From: Thiosulfativibrio zosterae
Lineage (GTDB): Bacteria; Pseudomonadota; Gammaproteobacteria; Thiomicrospirales; Thiomicrospiraceae
NCBI RefSeq assembly: GCF_011398155.1
Contig: NZ_AP021888.1
Coordinates: 124,001 to 188,000, forward strand
DNA: 64,000 nt
Direction: 5' to 3'
Shown: positions 1 to 7,975 of the stretch, one piece after another
Layout of the letters: the number at the start of each line of letters is the position of its first letter
How positions within the stretch are numbered: the first letter of the stretch is position 1
Made by a program: the position numbers and the translations under genes
Notes under the pieces: generated by a model
The model's database searches: none
The model's input: only the letters and a program-made list of their open reading frames with translations
What the model was told of the DNA's origin: nothing

Positions 1-310
<310 letters not shown>

Positions 311-368
311 TTAACCGAAGTTTTACCAAAGATTAGCCTGCGCCACCAGCGACGCTAAAAATGCCCAT

Positions 369-398
369 ATTATACGCAACTTCCCAATCTTAGGTTAA
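369..398 (-). promoter_or_regulatory. Sigma-70-type promoter for cmoA
   Basis: On the minus strand a -35-like TTAACC (398-393) is followed after 18 bases by a perfect -10 TATAAT (374-369). It lies between the nuclease stop at 415 and the cmoA TTG start at 289, giving a leader of roughly 75 bases. It suggests cmoA can be transcribed independently of the upstream cmoM-nuclease pair. Confidence 0.6.
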
Positions 399-414
399 GG
401 TGAAAACAGGGTTT

Positions 415-1338
415 TTAATAGCGACTTTTTTGGTTTTCCACGCTGGAAAGTGACCAGGCCTGGTCGTTTTTGGAGGCTTCTAGGGTATTTTCGATGGTGT
501 CTGGTAATTGCCAAAAAAAGTCTAGGCCGGTGAGCGCTTCGACCTCATCCACCGTGCTCACAAACTGGGTGAGTTTGGCGCTGGTGCGGGCATTTTGCGG
601 CATGATGATGGCCAATACTTGATAAGGGCTATTCTCATCTTGGTTTTCTGTGGCTTCACTTGGTCGAATAAAAATTTTGTAAAAGGCTTTTGGAATGGCG
701 ATGCCAGAGTTTTTAAGGGTTTGGATTTGCGAAGGATCGGCGTCAAAAATTGGGCCGGTGACCACCCAAAACTCGGGATATTTTTTGGAGAAAAAATCCG
801 CCGCAACTTCTTCTAACCTTTGCCAGGTTTTGGTGTTTAGGCTGGCTTTTTGCGGTGAAATGTTCGACATTAAAAAGGTTTCGGCTTGCGCCTTTACGCC
901 ATAACGGCTGGCAATTAAGTAATTGGGAGCATGATGCCCTCGGGTATAACCCGAGCCAGTATAGTCTTGTGTGGTTACGCCCGCTAAAGTGCGCCAGTCG
1001 CGTCGAAACTCAGGGCGTTTACCAAAAGATTTTTGCGCTTGGGTCACTCGGTAGGTAACCCAAAGTGGATTGCGATATTTTTCAGAATAGCCCAGCATAA
1101 ACCCTTCATTGCGCAGAATGTGGTTGCGCCAGTCGCTTGCGGGTTGTCCTACCTCTTGGGGTATGCCCATAAAACTCATGGCGGGGCGCGCAACGGTCAC
1201 TTCGTAGCCATACCAAGTACCGCCCAGACCGATGATAACAATCAACCCCATTAGGATATGTTTGGGTTGGCGAAACAATTGGCTGACCAAGCGACGAATA
1301 AGGGTGTTGATCAAGCTAGAGGCAAAGCGTTTAATCAT
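415..1338 (-). CDS. DNA/RNA non-specific endonuclease, membrane-anchored or exported
   Basis: Family of the Serratia/NucA sugar-non-specific nucleases, metal-dependent enzymes that cut DNA and RNA. The 307-residue product has a basic N-terminus and one hydrophobic segment (about 29-42), so it is probably anchored in the inner membrane or exported with the catalytic domain in the periplasm. The active-site motif is at 132-135 as TRGH, where the family usually has DRGH; the catalytic His (H135) is kept. The following SNISPQ (158-163) and the Asn of LNTKTW (N168, likely metal ligand) also fit. The ATG at 1338 overlaps the end of cmoM by eight bases, so the two are co-transcribed. One copy of the ACCAGGCCTGGT palindrome lies inside the gene near its 3' end. 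Substrate and physiological role are not evident; nutrient scavenging or DNA processing at the envelope are possibilities. Confidence 0.85.
   Translation of the reverse strand: MIKRFASSLINTLIRRLVSQLFRQPKHILMGLIVIIGLGGTWYGYEVTVARPAMSFMGIPQEVGQPASDWRNHILRNEGFMLGYSEKYRNPLWVTYRVTQAQKSFGKRPEFRRDWRTLAGVTTQDYTGSGYTRGHHAPNYLIASRYGVKAQAETFLMSNISPQKASLNTKTWQRLEEVAADFFSKKYPEFWVVTGPIFDADPSQIQTLKNSGIAIPKAFYKIFIRPSEATENQDENSPYQVLAIIMPQNARTSAKLTQFVSTVDEVEALTGLDFFWQLPDTIENTLEASKNDQAWSLSSVENQKSRY
453..464. repeat. ACCAGGCCTGGT palindrome, copy 1
   Basis: Exact 12-bp palindrome inside the nuclease gene, read there as the codons for Gln-Ala-Trp. It equals two back-to-back CCWGG sites with flanking A/T. Confidence 0.85.
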
Positions 1339-2104
1339 GGCAAGTTTCTCGTTTACGGGCTAAAACATGGATATAACGCCCCATGTGACGATAAGTGGGT
1401 TGACGACAATAGCGATATTCTAAAGCAAACAGCTCGTCCATATCCGTTTTGGCAAGCGCTTCGGGTGTCATATAGTCGTGAAACACCCGAATCCCCGTTT
1501 CTACTTGCACCTCAAAATCCCAGTCTTGTAGCCAAGCCAAAACATCTTCTGGATATTGAGGATTGGGCGGCGTGAGATTTTTGCCTTTGCCTAGGTAGCT
1601 GTCATTGAGAATATGTTCTAAACGCCAATCGCCCTTGAGCACATTGGTGTAAACCGTGGCGTTGCGGTTGTAATAAAGCAACGATAAATACCCCTTGGGT
1701 TTAACCTTGTCGGCCAAAGCTTGCAAACTTTCCTTGGGTTGTGCCAGCCATTCTAAAACCGCATGACTTAGAATTAAGTCAAAAGCATCCAACTGCGGCG
1801 CAAGGTCTTGGGCAGCTCCTTGCAAAAACTGAGCGGGACAGTAGGCTTGTGCAAAATGCTGTTGCGCGCGCTCTAACATTTTGTGCGATAAATCACAGAG
1901 CGTGAGTTGATGCCCCGCTTGGGCAAACCACAGTCCCATTTGACCAAAACCACAACCAGCATCCCAAATCTGTAAAGGCGGTTGGGTGTGCAATTCTGCT
2001 AAATCTTCTTTTAAGAGTTTTAAGCGCCAATCGCCTTTACGCGTGTCATAAACACGTTTTTCAAATTTATGAATCAGCTTGTCAAAGTTGCGGTCTTGTT
2101 GCAT
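1331..2104 (-). CDS. cmoM: CmoM, tRNA 5-carboxymethoxyuridine methyltransferase
   Basis: CmoM (formerly SmtA) methylates 5-carboxymethoxyuridine at the wobble position of certain tRNAs, giving the methyl ester. The 257-residue product starts MQQDRNFDKL and closely parallels the E. coli protein along its length. It has a SAM-binding motif WDAGCGFGQMG near residue 47, then LCDLSHKMLERA, LSHAVLEWLA, and the C-terminal signatures TGIRVFHDY and RYCRQPTYRHMGRYIHV. It reads away from the moxR operon and is followed, with an 8-base overlap, by the nuclease gene and then cmoA. Having cmoA and cmoM in the same direction within 2.1 kb points to a tRNA-modification locus, with the last-step enzyme upstream of the cofactor-making enzyme. 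Confidence 0.93.
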   Translation of the reverse strand: MQQDRNFDKLIHKFEKRVYDTRKGDWRLKLLKEDLAELHTQPPLQIWDAGCGFGQMGLWFAQAGHQLTLCDLSHKMLERAQQHFAQAYCPAQFLQGAAQDLAPQLDAFDLILSHAVLEWLAQPKESLQALADKVKPKGYLSLLYYNRNATVYTNVLKGDWRLEHILNDSYLGKGKNLTPPNPQYPEDVLAWLQDWDFEVQVETGIRVFHDYMTPEALAKTDMDELFALEYRYCRQPTYRHMGRYIHVLARKRETCHD

Positions 2105-2282
2105 GGTCTTGCCTGTGGGAATAAAAAGCTGATTATGATGAGTTTTGCAGAATTGTCAAAATCTGCTTGGCGATTAGTGAGTGGGATTGCAAAATTTTCT
2201 TATCGACCAATAAATATTAACAAAAGCTAATAAAACGACAATTTGCTAAGATTATCTTCTTAATTGATTGAAAGGAACGGTT

Positions 2283-3275
2283 ATGGTCAGTCCTGCGGTG
2301 TTTGCCGAATTAAAAACCCATTTACAACGTGTTATCGTTGGGCAAGAAGCCTTGCTGGATAGAATGATTATTGCGCTCTTAACGGGAGGGCATGTGTTGC
2401 TAGAAGGACCGCCGGGTTTGGCAAAAACCACCGCCGTCAAAACCTTAGCGGAGAGTGTAAAGGCGAGTTTTCAGCGTATTCAATTTACCCCAGATTTAAT
2501 GCCGGGTGATGTCATGGGTTCGGAGATGTTTGATTCCAAATTGGGTTCATTAAATTTTGTGAAAGGGCCGATTTTTAATGAAATTGTGTTGGCCGATGAA
2601 ATCAATCGTGCGCCACCCAAAGTGCAATCTGCGCTATTAGAAGCCATGGCCGAAAAACAAGTGACCGCAGGCGGGCAAACCCGTGCTTTGCCAGAGTTGT
2701 TTATTGTCATGGCCACGCAAAACCCTTTAGAACAAAGCGGCACTTATCCTTTGCCCGAAGCACAGCTGGATCGTTTTATGGTGCAACTGAATTTGTCTTA
2801 TCCCACACCCGCCGAAGAATTGGAAATTTTGCGCCGTGATCGTGCGCGCCATTTTGGAGAAGATAAAGCCACTTCGCAGCCTTTGCTCACCCCAGAGATG
2901 GTTTTACAAGCCAGACACGCCATTAGCGAACAATATGTGTCGCCAGCAGTTGAGCAATATATGGTGTCTTTGGTGAGTGCCACGCGCCATTTAGAGTCGC
3001 TTGACGACAAAATGGCCGGTGTTTTAGATATGGGCGCTTCTCCACGCGCCACCTTGGCGTTGTTGCACGCGGCAAGTGCATTGGCTTGGCTGCAAGGCCG
3101 TGCTTTTGTGACGCCTGAAGATGTGCGTCAGTTATTACCAGATGTCTTGCGCCACCGCATTCATGTAAGCTTTGCTGGGCGCGCGCAGCAATGGACGCCG
3201 GATAAAGTCATTCAAAAAATACTCAGCCAGGTGGAAGTGCCCTTGGCGAGTAATTTTGCTCAAGCAGCTTCTTAA
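2283..3275 (+). CDS. MoxR family AAA+ ATPase
   Basis: MoxR proteins are AAA+ chaperone-like ATPases that act with von Willebrand factor A proteins on metal insertion, complex assembly or envelope stress tolerance. The 330-residue product has Walker A GPPGLAKT (42-49), Walker B LADEINRAPP (103-112) and the family-typical stretch TQNPLEQSGTYPLPEAQLDR before the C-terminal lid. ATG at 2283 is preferred over an in-frame TTG at 2268, because AAAGGA sits six bases before the ATG. It is the first gene of a six-gene operon (MoxR, DUF58, DUF4381, two VWA proteins, BatD). This is the aerotolerance-type arrangement known from Bacteroides and many proteobacteria. The gene is divergent from cmoM across a 178-bp AT-rich spacer in which I see no convincing promoter. 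Confidence 0.93.
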   Translation: MVSPAVFAELKTHLQRVIVGQEALLDRMIIALLTGGHVLLEGPPGLAKTTAVKTLAESVKASFQRIQFTPDLMPGDVMGSEMFDSKLGSLNFVKGPIFNEIVLADEINRAPPKVQSALLEAMAEKQVTAGGQTRALPELFIVMATQNPLEQSGTYPLPEAQLDRFMVQLNLSYPTPAEELEILRRDRARHFGEDKATSQPLLTPEMVLQARHAISEQYVSPAVEQYMVSLVSATRHLESLDDKMAGVLDMGASPRATLALLHAASALAWLQGRAFVTPEDVRQLLPDVLRHRIHVSFAGRAQQWTPDKVIQKILSQVEVPLASNFAQAAS

Positions 3276-3288
3276 CAGGTTGCGAAAG

Positions 3289-4311
3289 ATGGCGACGATT
3301 GAATGGCGGTCTTGGGCGCAACGCGGCTGGCAAGCCCTGTTGCGCCGTAGCGCTTGGCAAAAGGCGTTTCATCATCCTGCCCATGACCCCATTATGAGCA
3401 GTGCGCAAATTAAAGCCTTGGGCGCGCAATTGTCCTTAATGCCGAAAGCACGCTGGATAAATCCTTACGCCAGTGAGGCGCGCAAACAAGGCGAGCAGGC
3501 CAGTCGTTATTTGGGGTCTGGCTTGGAATATGAAGAAAGCCGTCCTTATCAACTTGGCGACGAAGTGCGTCGCATTCATTGGCGTTTATTGGCAAAAACC
3601 GGGCAAGCCTATACCAAGCTATTTCAAGAAGAACGCCAAGCCGGCTGGACGCTGATGGTTGACCAACGAGCAGCGATGCGTTTTGGCACCCAGCGTCAAT
3701 TAAAAGTGACTCAAGCGTTAAACGCGGCAGGTTATTTTGCGTGGCAAGCGCAACAAGCCGGTTTGTCGATGGATGTGATTCGTTTGGCGCAACAAAGTGA
3801 GCATTCGGCCAGTTTTGAGGGGCGAGGCTTGTTTGAATCCATTCTGCATTTTTTGGCGATTCCATGTCCGCCGATTTCACTGTCCGCTTCACAGCCAGAA
3901 GTGCGTTTATTGGACGAACTGTTGGATTGCCAGCAACATTTATTGGCGGGCAGTCGGTTGGTGATTATTTCTGACTTGGCGGATTTTGATGAGGCAACGG
4001 GTTATGCCTTGGCACAGTTGCAACAAAAAGTAGCGGTGCAGGTGGTGTTGATTTCCGATCCCGCAGAGCATGAATTACCCAGCGTTGCTGGCTTAAAATT
4101 GCAAGGCTTGTTGGGTGAACAGCTAACGCTGTCGATCGAACAGCGCGACACTTATCAACGCTGGGCTAAACAATATTTCGATGACAAGATAAAGCATTTA
4201 CAAACACTTGGCGTCACTTGGCAGCATTTAAGTACCGAACAAGATGTATCTGTGTTACTTAACGACTTTGCGAAAACTCCGACTTCTTTCTTACAAACCG
4301 AGTCAGCCTAA
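3289..4311 (+). CDS. DUF58 domain protein of the Bat operon
   Basis: Proteins of this family almost always sit directly after MoxR; they are thought to be the MoxR partner with a degenerate VWA-like fold. The 340-residue product carries the DUF58 hallmark YEESRPYQLGDEVRRIHW at about 81-98, followed by KTGQAYTKLFQEER. The ATG at 3289 lies 14 bases after the moxR stop, with CAGG nine bases upstream; a longer reading frame into moxR has no supporting ribosome site. Its TAA overlaps the next ATG (TAATG), indicating tight translational coupling. No signal peptide or membrane segment is obvious, so it is probably cytoplasmic. Biochemical function is unknown for the family. Confidence 0.9.
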   Translation: MATIEWRSWAQRGWQALLRRSAWQKAFHHPAHDPIMSSAQIKALGAQLSLMPKARWINPYASEARKQGEQASRYLGSGLEYEESRPYQLGDEVRRIHWRLLAKTGQAYTKLFQEERQAGWTLMVDQRAAMRFGTQRQLKVTQALNAAGYFAWQAQQAGLSMDVIRLAQQSEHSASFEGRGLFESILHFLAIPCPPISLSASQPEVRLLDELLDCQQHLLAGSRLVIISDLADFDEATGYALAQLQQKVAVQVVLISDPAEHELPSVAGLKLQGLLGEQLTLSIEQRDTYQRWAKQYFDDKIKHLQTLGVTWQHLSTEQDVSVLLNDFAKTPTSFLQTESA

Positions 4312-4811
4312 TGCCCAATACCGAGTTAATAGACATTTTGTTGCCGCAAGATCCTGGTTTTGACTGGGTATTTTGGCTAGAGCGTTTGCTAGAGGGTTTG
4401 GCAGGATTGGGCGTGTTGGCGATTTTAATTTGGTGGCTTAAAAATCTTTGGTTGCCGCTGAGGTTAATGCTGCAATATCGAATTTTAGTTTGGCGCCAAC
4501 AACGCTTGGCTTTACCAAAATTGCTAATGCAGTGCCAAGCTTGGCGAAAAGCGTCATTACCTTTTTGGCAAACTCAAACGGATTATGCGCAAGCCGATTT
4601 CAAAGCCTTTGGCTTGGCGTTAGATCAAGCCTGTTATGGAGCGCAAAAGGTTGGCGCAGAGGTTTCCCGTGAAACCTTAATGGATTTATTGGGTGCGGCG
4701 GCACAACAAGCATGGGATTTGGCGCGCATTGATAATCGTCTTTATTGGCGCAAACAATGGCAAGCCATCAAGCAAGGTTTTACAGCTCAGTCAGGAGGTC
4801 AGCATGACTGA
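4311..4811 (+). CDS. DUF4381-type membrane protein of the Bat operon
   Basis: The 166-residue product has a short N-terminal segment, one strong transmembrane helix (about 29-50, rich in Leu/Ile/Trp) and a cytoplasmic Gln-rich helical domain. Size, topology and position between DUF58 and the first VWA gene match the DUF4381 family that co-occurs with MoxR operons. I call it from context more than from sequence motifs. It starts in a TAATG overlap with the DUF58 gene, and the next gene starts seven bases before its stop, so it is an integral part of the operon. Likely role: linking the cytoplasmic MoxR/DUF58 pair to the membrane-anchored VWA proteins. Confidence 0.75.
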   Translation: MPNTELIDILLPQDPGFDWVFWLERLLEGLAGLGVLAILIWWLKNLWLPLRLMLQYRILVWRQQRLALPKLLMQCQAWRKASLPFWQTQTDYAQADFKAFGLALDQACYGAQKVGAEVSRETLMDLLGAAAQQAWDLARIDNRLYWRKQWQAIKQGFTAQSGGQHD

Positions 4812-5988
4812 GTGGTTATTGCGCCTTTCCCAGCAAGCTCAAAGCTGGCAAGAATGGGCGGCTATTAGTTTTGCGCAACCCGATGTATTTTGGCTGGGTT
4901 TGTTATTGCCATTGTTATGGCTTTCAAAGTGGGTGGGCGTGTGGCAAGTGCGCTCTGATTGGCAAGCAGACCTTGGCGCCACTCAAAATGCTTGGTTTCG
5001 CCACACCTTAATTGAACAGGCTTTTGCCTTAAAAAGTGCCCAAAAACAACCAGGCCTGGTTAGTTTTAAACCCAATTTAGCGACTTTTTGGCGCCAAACG
5101 CTCTTGCAAATCTTGCGTGTTTTGGTGGTGCTGATGGTATTGGTTGCTGCGGCACAACCGCAAAAAATCACGGTCTTTAAAGAGCCGCAACCGCAAGCCA
5201 AAACGGTGCGTGATTTGGTGTTTGTGGTTGAAAGTTCGGCATCATTTTTATTGCCTGATTACCAAGTTCAAGGTCAAGCAACGCCACGCATGACGGTGGT
5301 TAAACAGGTGCTCGATCAGTTTATGGCTGGCTTGTCGGGCAATCGTTTTGGATTGGTTTTGTATGCCGAGCAGGCCTATACGCTCATGCCTTTAACCAAT
5401 GATTTGACTACGGCAAGACTCATGTTGCAACGCTTGCGTCCCTATCTAGCAGGGCGCACCGATGAAGCCATGGGCGAGGCATTGGGCTTGGCACTTCGCC
5501 AAGCTGAGCAGGATACGCCCAGCACACAAAAGCGCGTGGTGGTGTTGATTTCGGATGGTTTATCGCGGCCGAGTCGTTTGCCCATTAATCAGGTGATTGA
5601 ATATGCACAAGCAATGAATTTACCCATTTATACCATCGGGGTCGGCGCAGGTTCTGCCGAAGCTGACCAACGCATTTATCGTGGGTTACTGTATCAACCT
5701 TTGGAATCCAATTCTTTAAAGACCTTAGCGGAACAAACGCTTGGGCAATATTTTCAAGTGACCAGCGGACAAGATTTGCAAAAAGTACTGCAAACGATTG
5801 ATCAATCCGAAGGGGTTGCGGTGGCAGAGTCGCTGGTGCGTAAACAAATTTCGGCACTCTTTGAATTGCCCTTGGCTTTGGGGCTATTGAGCTTATTCAT
5901 TTACACTCTGTTGCGTTTAATCTGGCAAAAACATCTGAAAGTCCTAGTTCCAAGCACGCCTGAACCGGAGAGTTCTCATGTTGGCTAG
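4804..5988 (+). CDS. BatA-like von Willebrand factor A membrane protein
   Basis: The 394-residue product has the BatA layout: N-terminal helices (about 28-40 and 100-118), a VWA domain (about 136-325), and a C-terminal transmembrane helix (about 352-373). VWA domains bind partners through a metal at the MIDAS site (DxSxS, then Thr and Asp). Here the first element reads ESSAS (143-147), with Glu in place of the usual Asp; T219 and D251 (in LISDG) can supply the other ligands. ATG at 4804 has GGAGG five bases upstream and overlaps the preceding gene slightly. The stop overlaps the next start by 11 bases. The ACCAGGCCTGGT palindrome lies within the gene. Role in envelope or oxidative stress tolerance is inferred from the Bat family. 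Confidence 0.88.
   Translation: MTEWLLRLSQQAQSWQEWAAISFAQPDVFWLGLLLPLLWLSKWVGVWQVRSDWQADLGATQNAWFRHTLIEQAFALKSAQKQPGLVSFKPNLATFWRQTLLQILRVLVVLMVLVAAAQPQKITVFKEPQPQAKTVRDLVFVVESSASFLLPDYQVQGQATPRMTVVKQVLDQFMAGLSGNRFGLVLYAEQAYTLMPLTNDLTTARLMLQRLRPYLAGRTDEAMGEALGLALRQAEQDTPSTQKRVVVLISDGLSRPSRLPINQVIEYAQAMNLPIYTIGVGAGSAEADQRIYRGLLYQPLESNSLKTLAEQTLGQYFQVTSGQDLQKVLQTIDQSEGVAVAESLVRKQISALFELPLALGLLSLFIYTLLRLIWQKHLKVLVPSTPEPESSHVG
5049..5060. repeat. ACCAGGCCTGGT palindrome, copy 2
   Basis: Exact copy inside the batA-like gene, read in a different frame from copy 1 (within codons for Gln-Pro-Gly-Leu-Val). Confidence 0.85.
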
Positions 5989-7975
5989 TGTATTGGCGTT
6001 ATTTGATGCGTCGCTCTGGTCTAGTTGGCAATGGCAAACACCAGAGTTGCTATGGCTAATAGCTTTGCCAGTGTTGCTTTGGCTGGTAATTTTCTTAAAG
6101 CGCCAACAGCAACAAACTCTCTATGCGCAACGCCATTTATGGGATTGGGTTAAGGTCGATCAATCGCATCACATTTTGGCGCATAAAAAGAATCTGCGCT
6201 TTTGGTGGCATTTTTTCGGCGCTTTACTTTCTTGGTGGTTTAAGCCAATGCAACTCTTGGCTTGGGCTTGGATTTTTGCGGTTTTGGCACTTGCTGGCCC
6301 GCGAATTTTAGAGAGCACGCCGCAACAACAGCAACGCGCGGGTGTGGATATTATGTTGGTGCTGGATTTGTCGCGCTCTATGTTGGCGCAAGATGTTCAG
6401 CCCTCACGGTTTCTATTCAGCAAAGCTTTAATTGAATCTTGGGTGAATCGCTTACAGCCGAATGACCGTTTGGGATTAATGGTGTATGCGGCCAAACCTC
6501 ATTTAGTGGCGCCCTTAAGTTTTGATCGTAGCTTGTTTGCGCATTATCTTAATTTAATGGAGCCAGGCATTTTGCCAACCGAAGGGTCTGAGCTGGAAAA
6601 TGCGATCGGTTTTGGAGCAGAGCACTTACGCGTCACCGCCGGTCAGGCATCGGTTTTAGTGGTGTTAACGGATGGGTCAGAAGAAGACTTTAAACCGCAA
6701 GAGCGCTCAGAGGATTACCAGCAACTGTTACAAACCGTTGCACAGCGCTCAGCCGAGGGAAAGCAGTCTTTGCCCATTTGGTTATTGGGTGTGGGTGGTC
6801 CTCAAGGCATGGCGATTCCTGATGCAACTCATCAAAGTGGGCGTTATCACCATAGCGGAATTTTAGTTACCACGCGTCTGGAAAGCAGTCGTTTGCAACA
6901 ACTGGCCAAATCCGTGGGCGGACAATATTTACCGGCTGATGGCAGTGCCGAATTTATCGACACTTTATTGGCACAAACCAAAAATTTGGTTAAACAAAGA
7001 CCTTCAATGGGTTCAGAGCAAAACTGGCGTTCTTTGGCAGCAGGCTTGACTTTTTTGAGTCTTTTGGCGTTGATATGGGCATTTTGGGGAGGACATTGGC
7101 GCAAAACGACACATTTAATTGTTTGGCTGTTGGTCGGATATTTGTCAGTGGGCGCACCCCAACCGCTGCAAGCGGCAGAATCGACCATGATTTTAGAGCA
7201 ACAAGGCTATCAAGCTTTTCAAGCGGGCGATTATGAAAGTGCTTTACAAGCCTATGATGCCTTGCCTAATTACCAAGGTTGGATGGGCGCTGGGGCAGCG
7301 GCTTATAAATCGGGTGATTTAGAGGCGGCGGTGATGTATTTTCGGCAAGCCATCATCGCTGGTGAGTCGCCACAGCAAAGAGGGGGTGCTTTATATAATC
7401 TAGGCAATGCCTATTACCAAGCAAATTTATTAGCACCCGCTGTTGAAGCCTATCAACAAAGTTTGATTTATGTGCCTGATGATCCAAATACCCTGCATAA
7501 CTTGGCGTTAGCCCAGCAGCGCCGAGCGCAAGAAAAAGGACAACAAACTTCGGATGAGCAATCGGGTGATGGACAAGGAAAAGGCGCTAAAAGCCGTGAT
7601 GCCGATGGCGCTTTTTACGGCGGTCAAAAACCTAGCGAAGAACAGGGTGAAGGTGTGGCGGGTGATGCACCAGAGGGAAACAAAGATGGCAAAGAAATGT
7701 TGCTGCCCTCTGAAGAAGATCGTACCCAATTTGGCTTACAAAATTTTGCAGACACCTCCATTGAACTGCAAAGCACAGCTGAAGACGCTGGGCAAATGGG
7801 CAATGCCATTTTGGCACAGCAACGCCAGCAACAAGTGATTGAAGCATTTGATTTAAAAATGCAGTCTTTAGAAGATGCACAAAAAGCCTTATTACAACGT
7901 TTGTTTGAAAGAGAAGAAGGCTTTCAAGCGCCACAATCACAAGCGCATTCAGTGCCAGGAATTAAGCCATGGTAA
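5978..7975 (+). CDS. BatB/BatC fusion: VWA domain plus TPR protein
   Basis: The 665-residue product joins two Bat proteins. The N-terminal half is BatB-like: hydrophobic helices (about 22-40 and 91-107) and a VWA domain with an intact MIDAS site DLSRS (130-134). A transmembrane segment near 350-395 follows. The C-terminal half is BatC-like, with tetratricopeptide repeats (about 405-510; recognisable units QGYQAFQAGDYESALQAY and GNAYYQANLLAPAVEAYQ). It ends with a hydrophilic Gln/Glu/Gly-rich tail. Fused BatB-BatC genes are common in gammaproteobacteria. The VWA part faces the periplasm with the membrane helices as anchors, and the TPRs should mediate protein-protein contacts. The ATG at 5978 overlaps the upstream stop; the 3' end overlaps batD by seven bases. 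Confidence 0.9.
   Translation: MLASVLALFDASLWSSWQWQTPELLWLIALPVLLWLVIFLKRQQQQTLYAQRHLWDWVKVDQSHHILAHKKNLRFWWHFFGALLSWWFKPMQLLAWAWIFAVLALAGPRILESTPQQQQRAGVDIMLVLDLSRSMLAQDVQPSRFLFSKALIESWVNRLQPNDRLGLMVYAAKPHLVAPLSFDRSLFAHYLNLMEPGILPTEGSELENAIGFGAEHLRVTAGQASVLVVLTDGSEEDFKPQERSEDYQQLLQTVAQRSAEGKQSLPIWLLGVGGPQGMAIPDATHQSGRYHHSGILVTTRLESSRLQQLAKSVGGQYLPADGSAEFIDTLLAQTKNLVKQRPSMGSEQNWRSLAAGLTFLSLLALIWAFWGGHWRKTTHLIVWLLVGYLSVGAPQPLQAAESTMILEQQGYQAFQAGDYESALQAYDALPNYQGWMGAGAAAYKSGDLEAAVMYFRQAIIAGESPQQRGGALYNLGNAYYQANLLAPAVEAYQQSLIYVPDDPNTLHNLALAQQRRAQEKGQQTSDEQSGDGQGKGAKSRDADGAFYGGQKPSEEQGEGVAGDAPEGNKDGKEMLLPSEEDRTQFGLQNFADTSIELQSTAEDAGQMGNAILAQQRQQQVIEAFDLKMQSLEDAQKALLQRLFEREEGFQAPQSQAHSVPGIKPW

Noticed and set aside
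3410-3892. 160-codon minus-strand frame
   Set aside because: Lies wholly within the DUF58 gene, whose motifs are clear.
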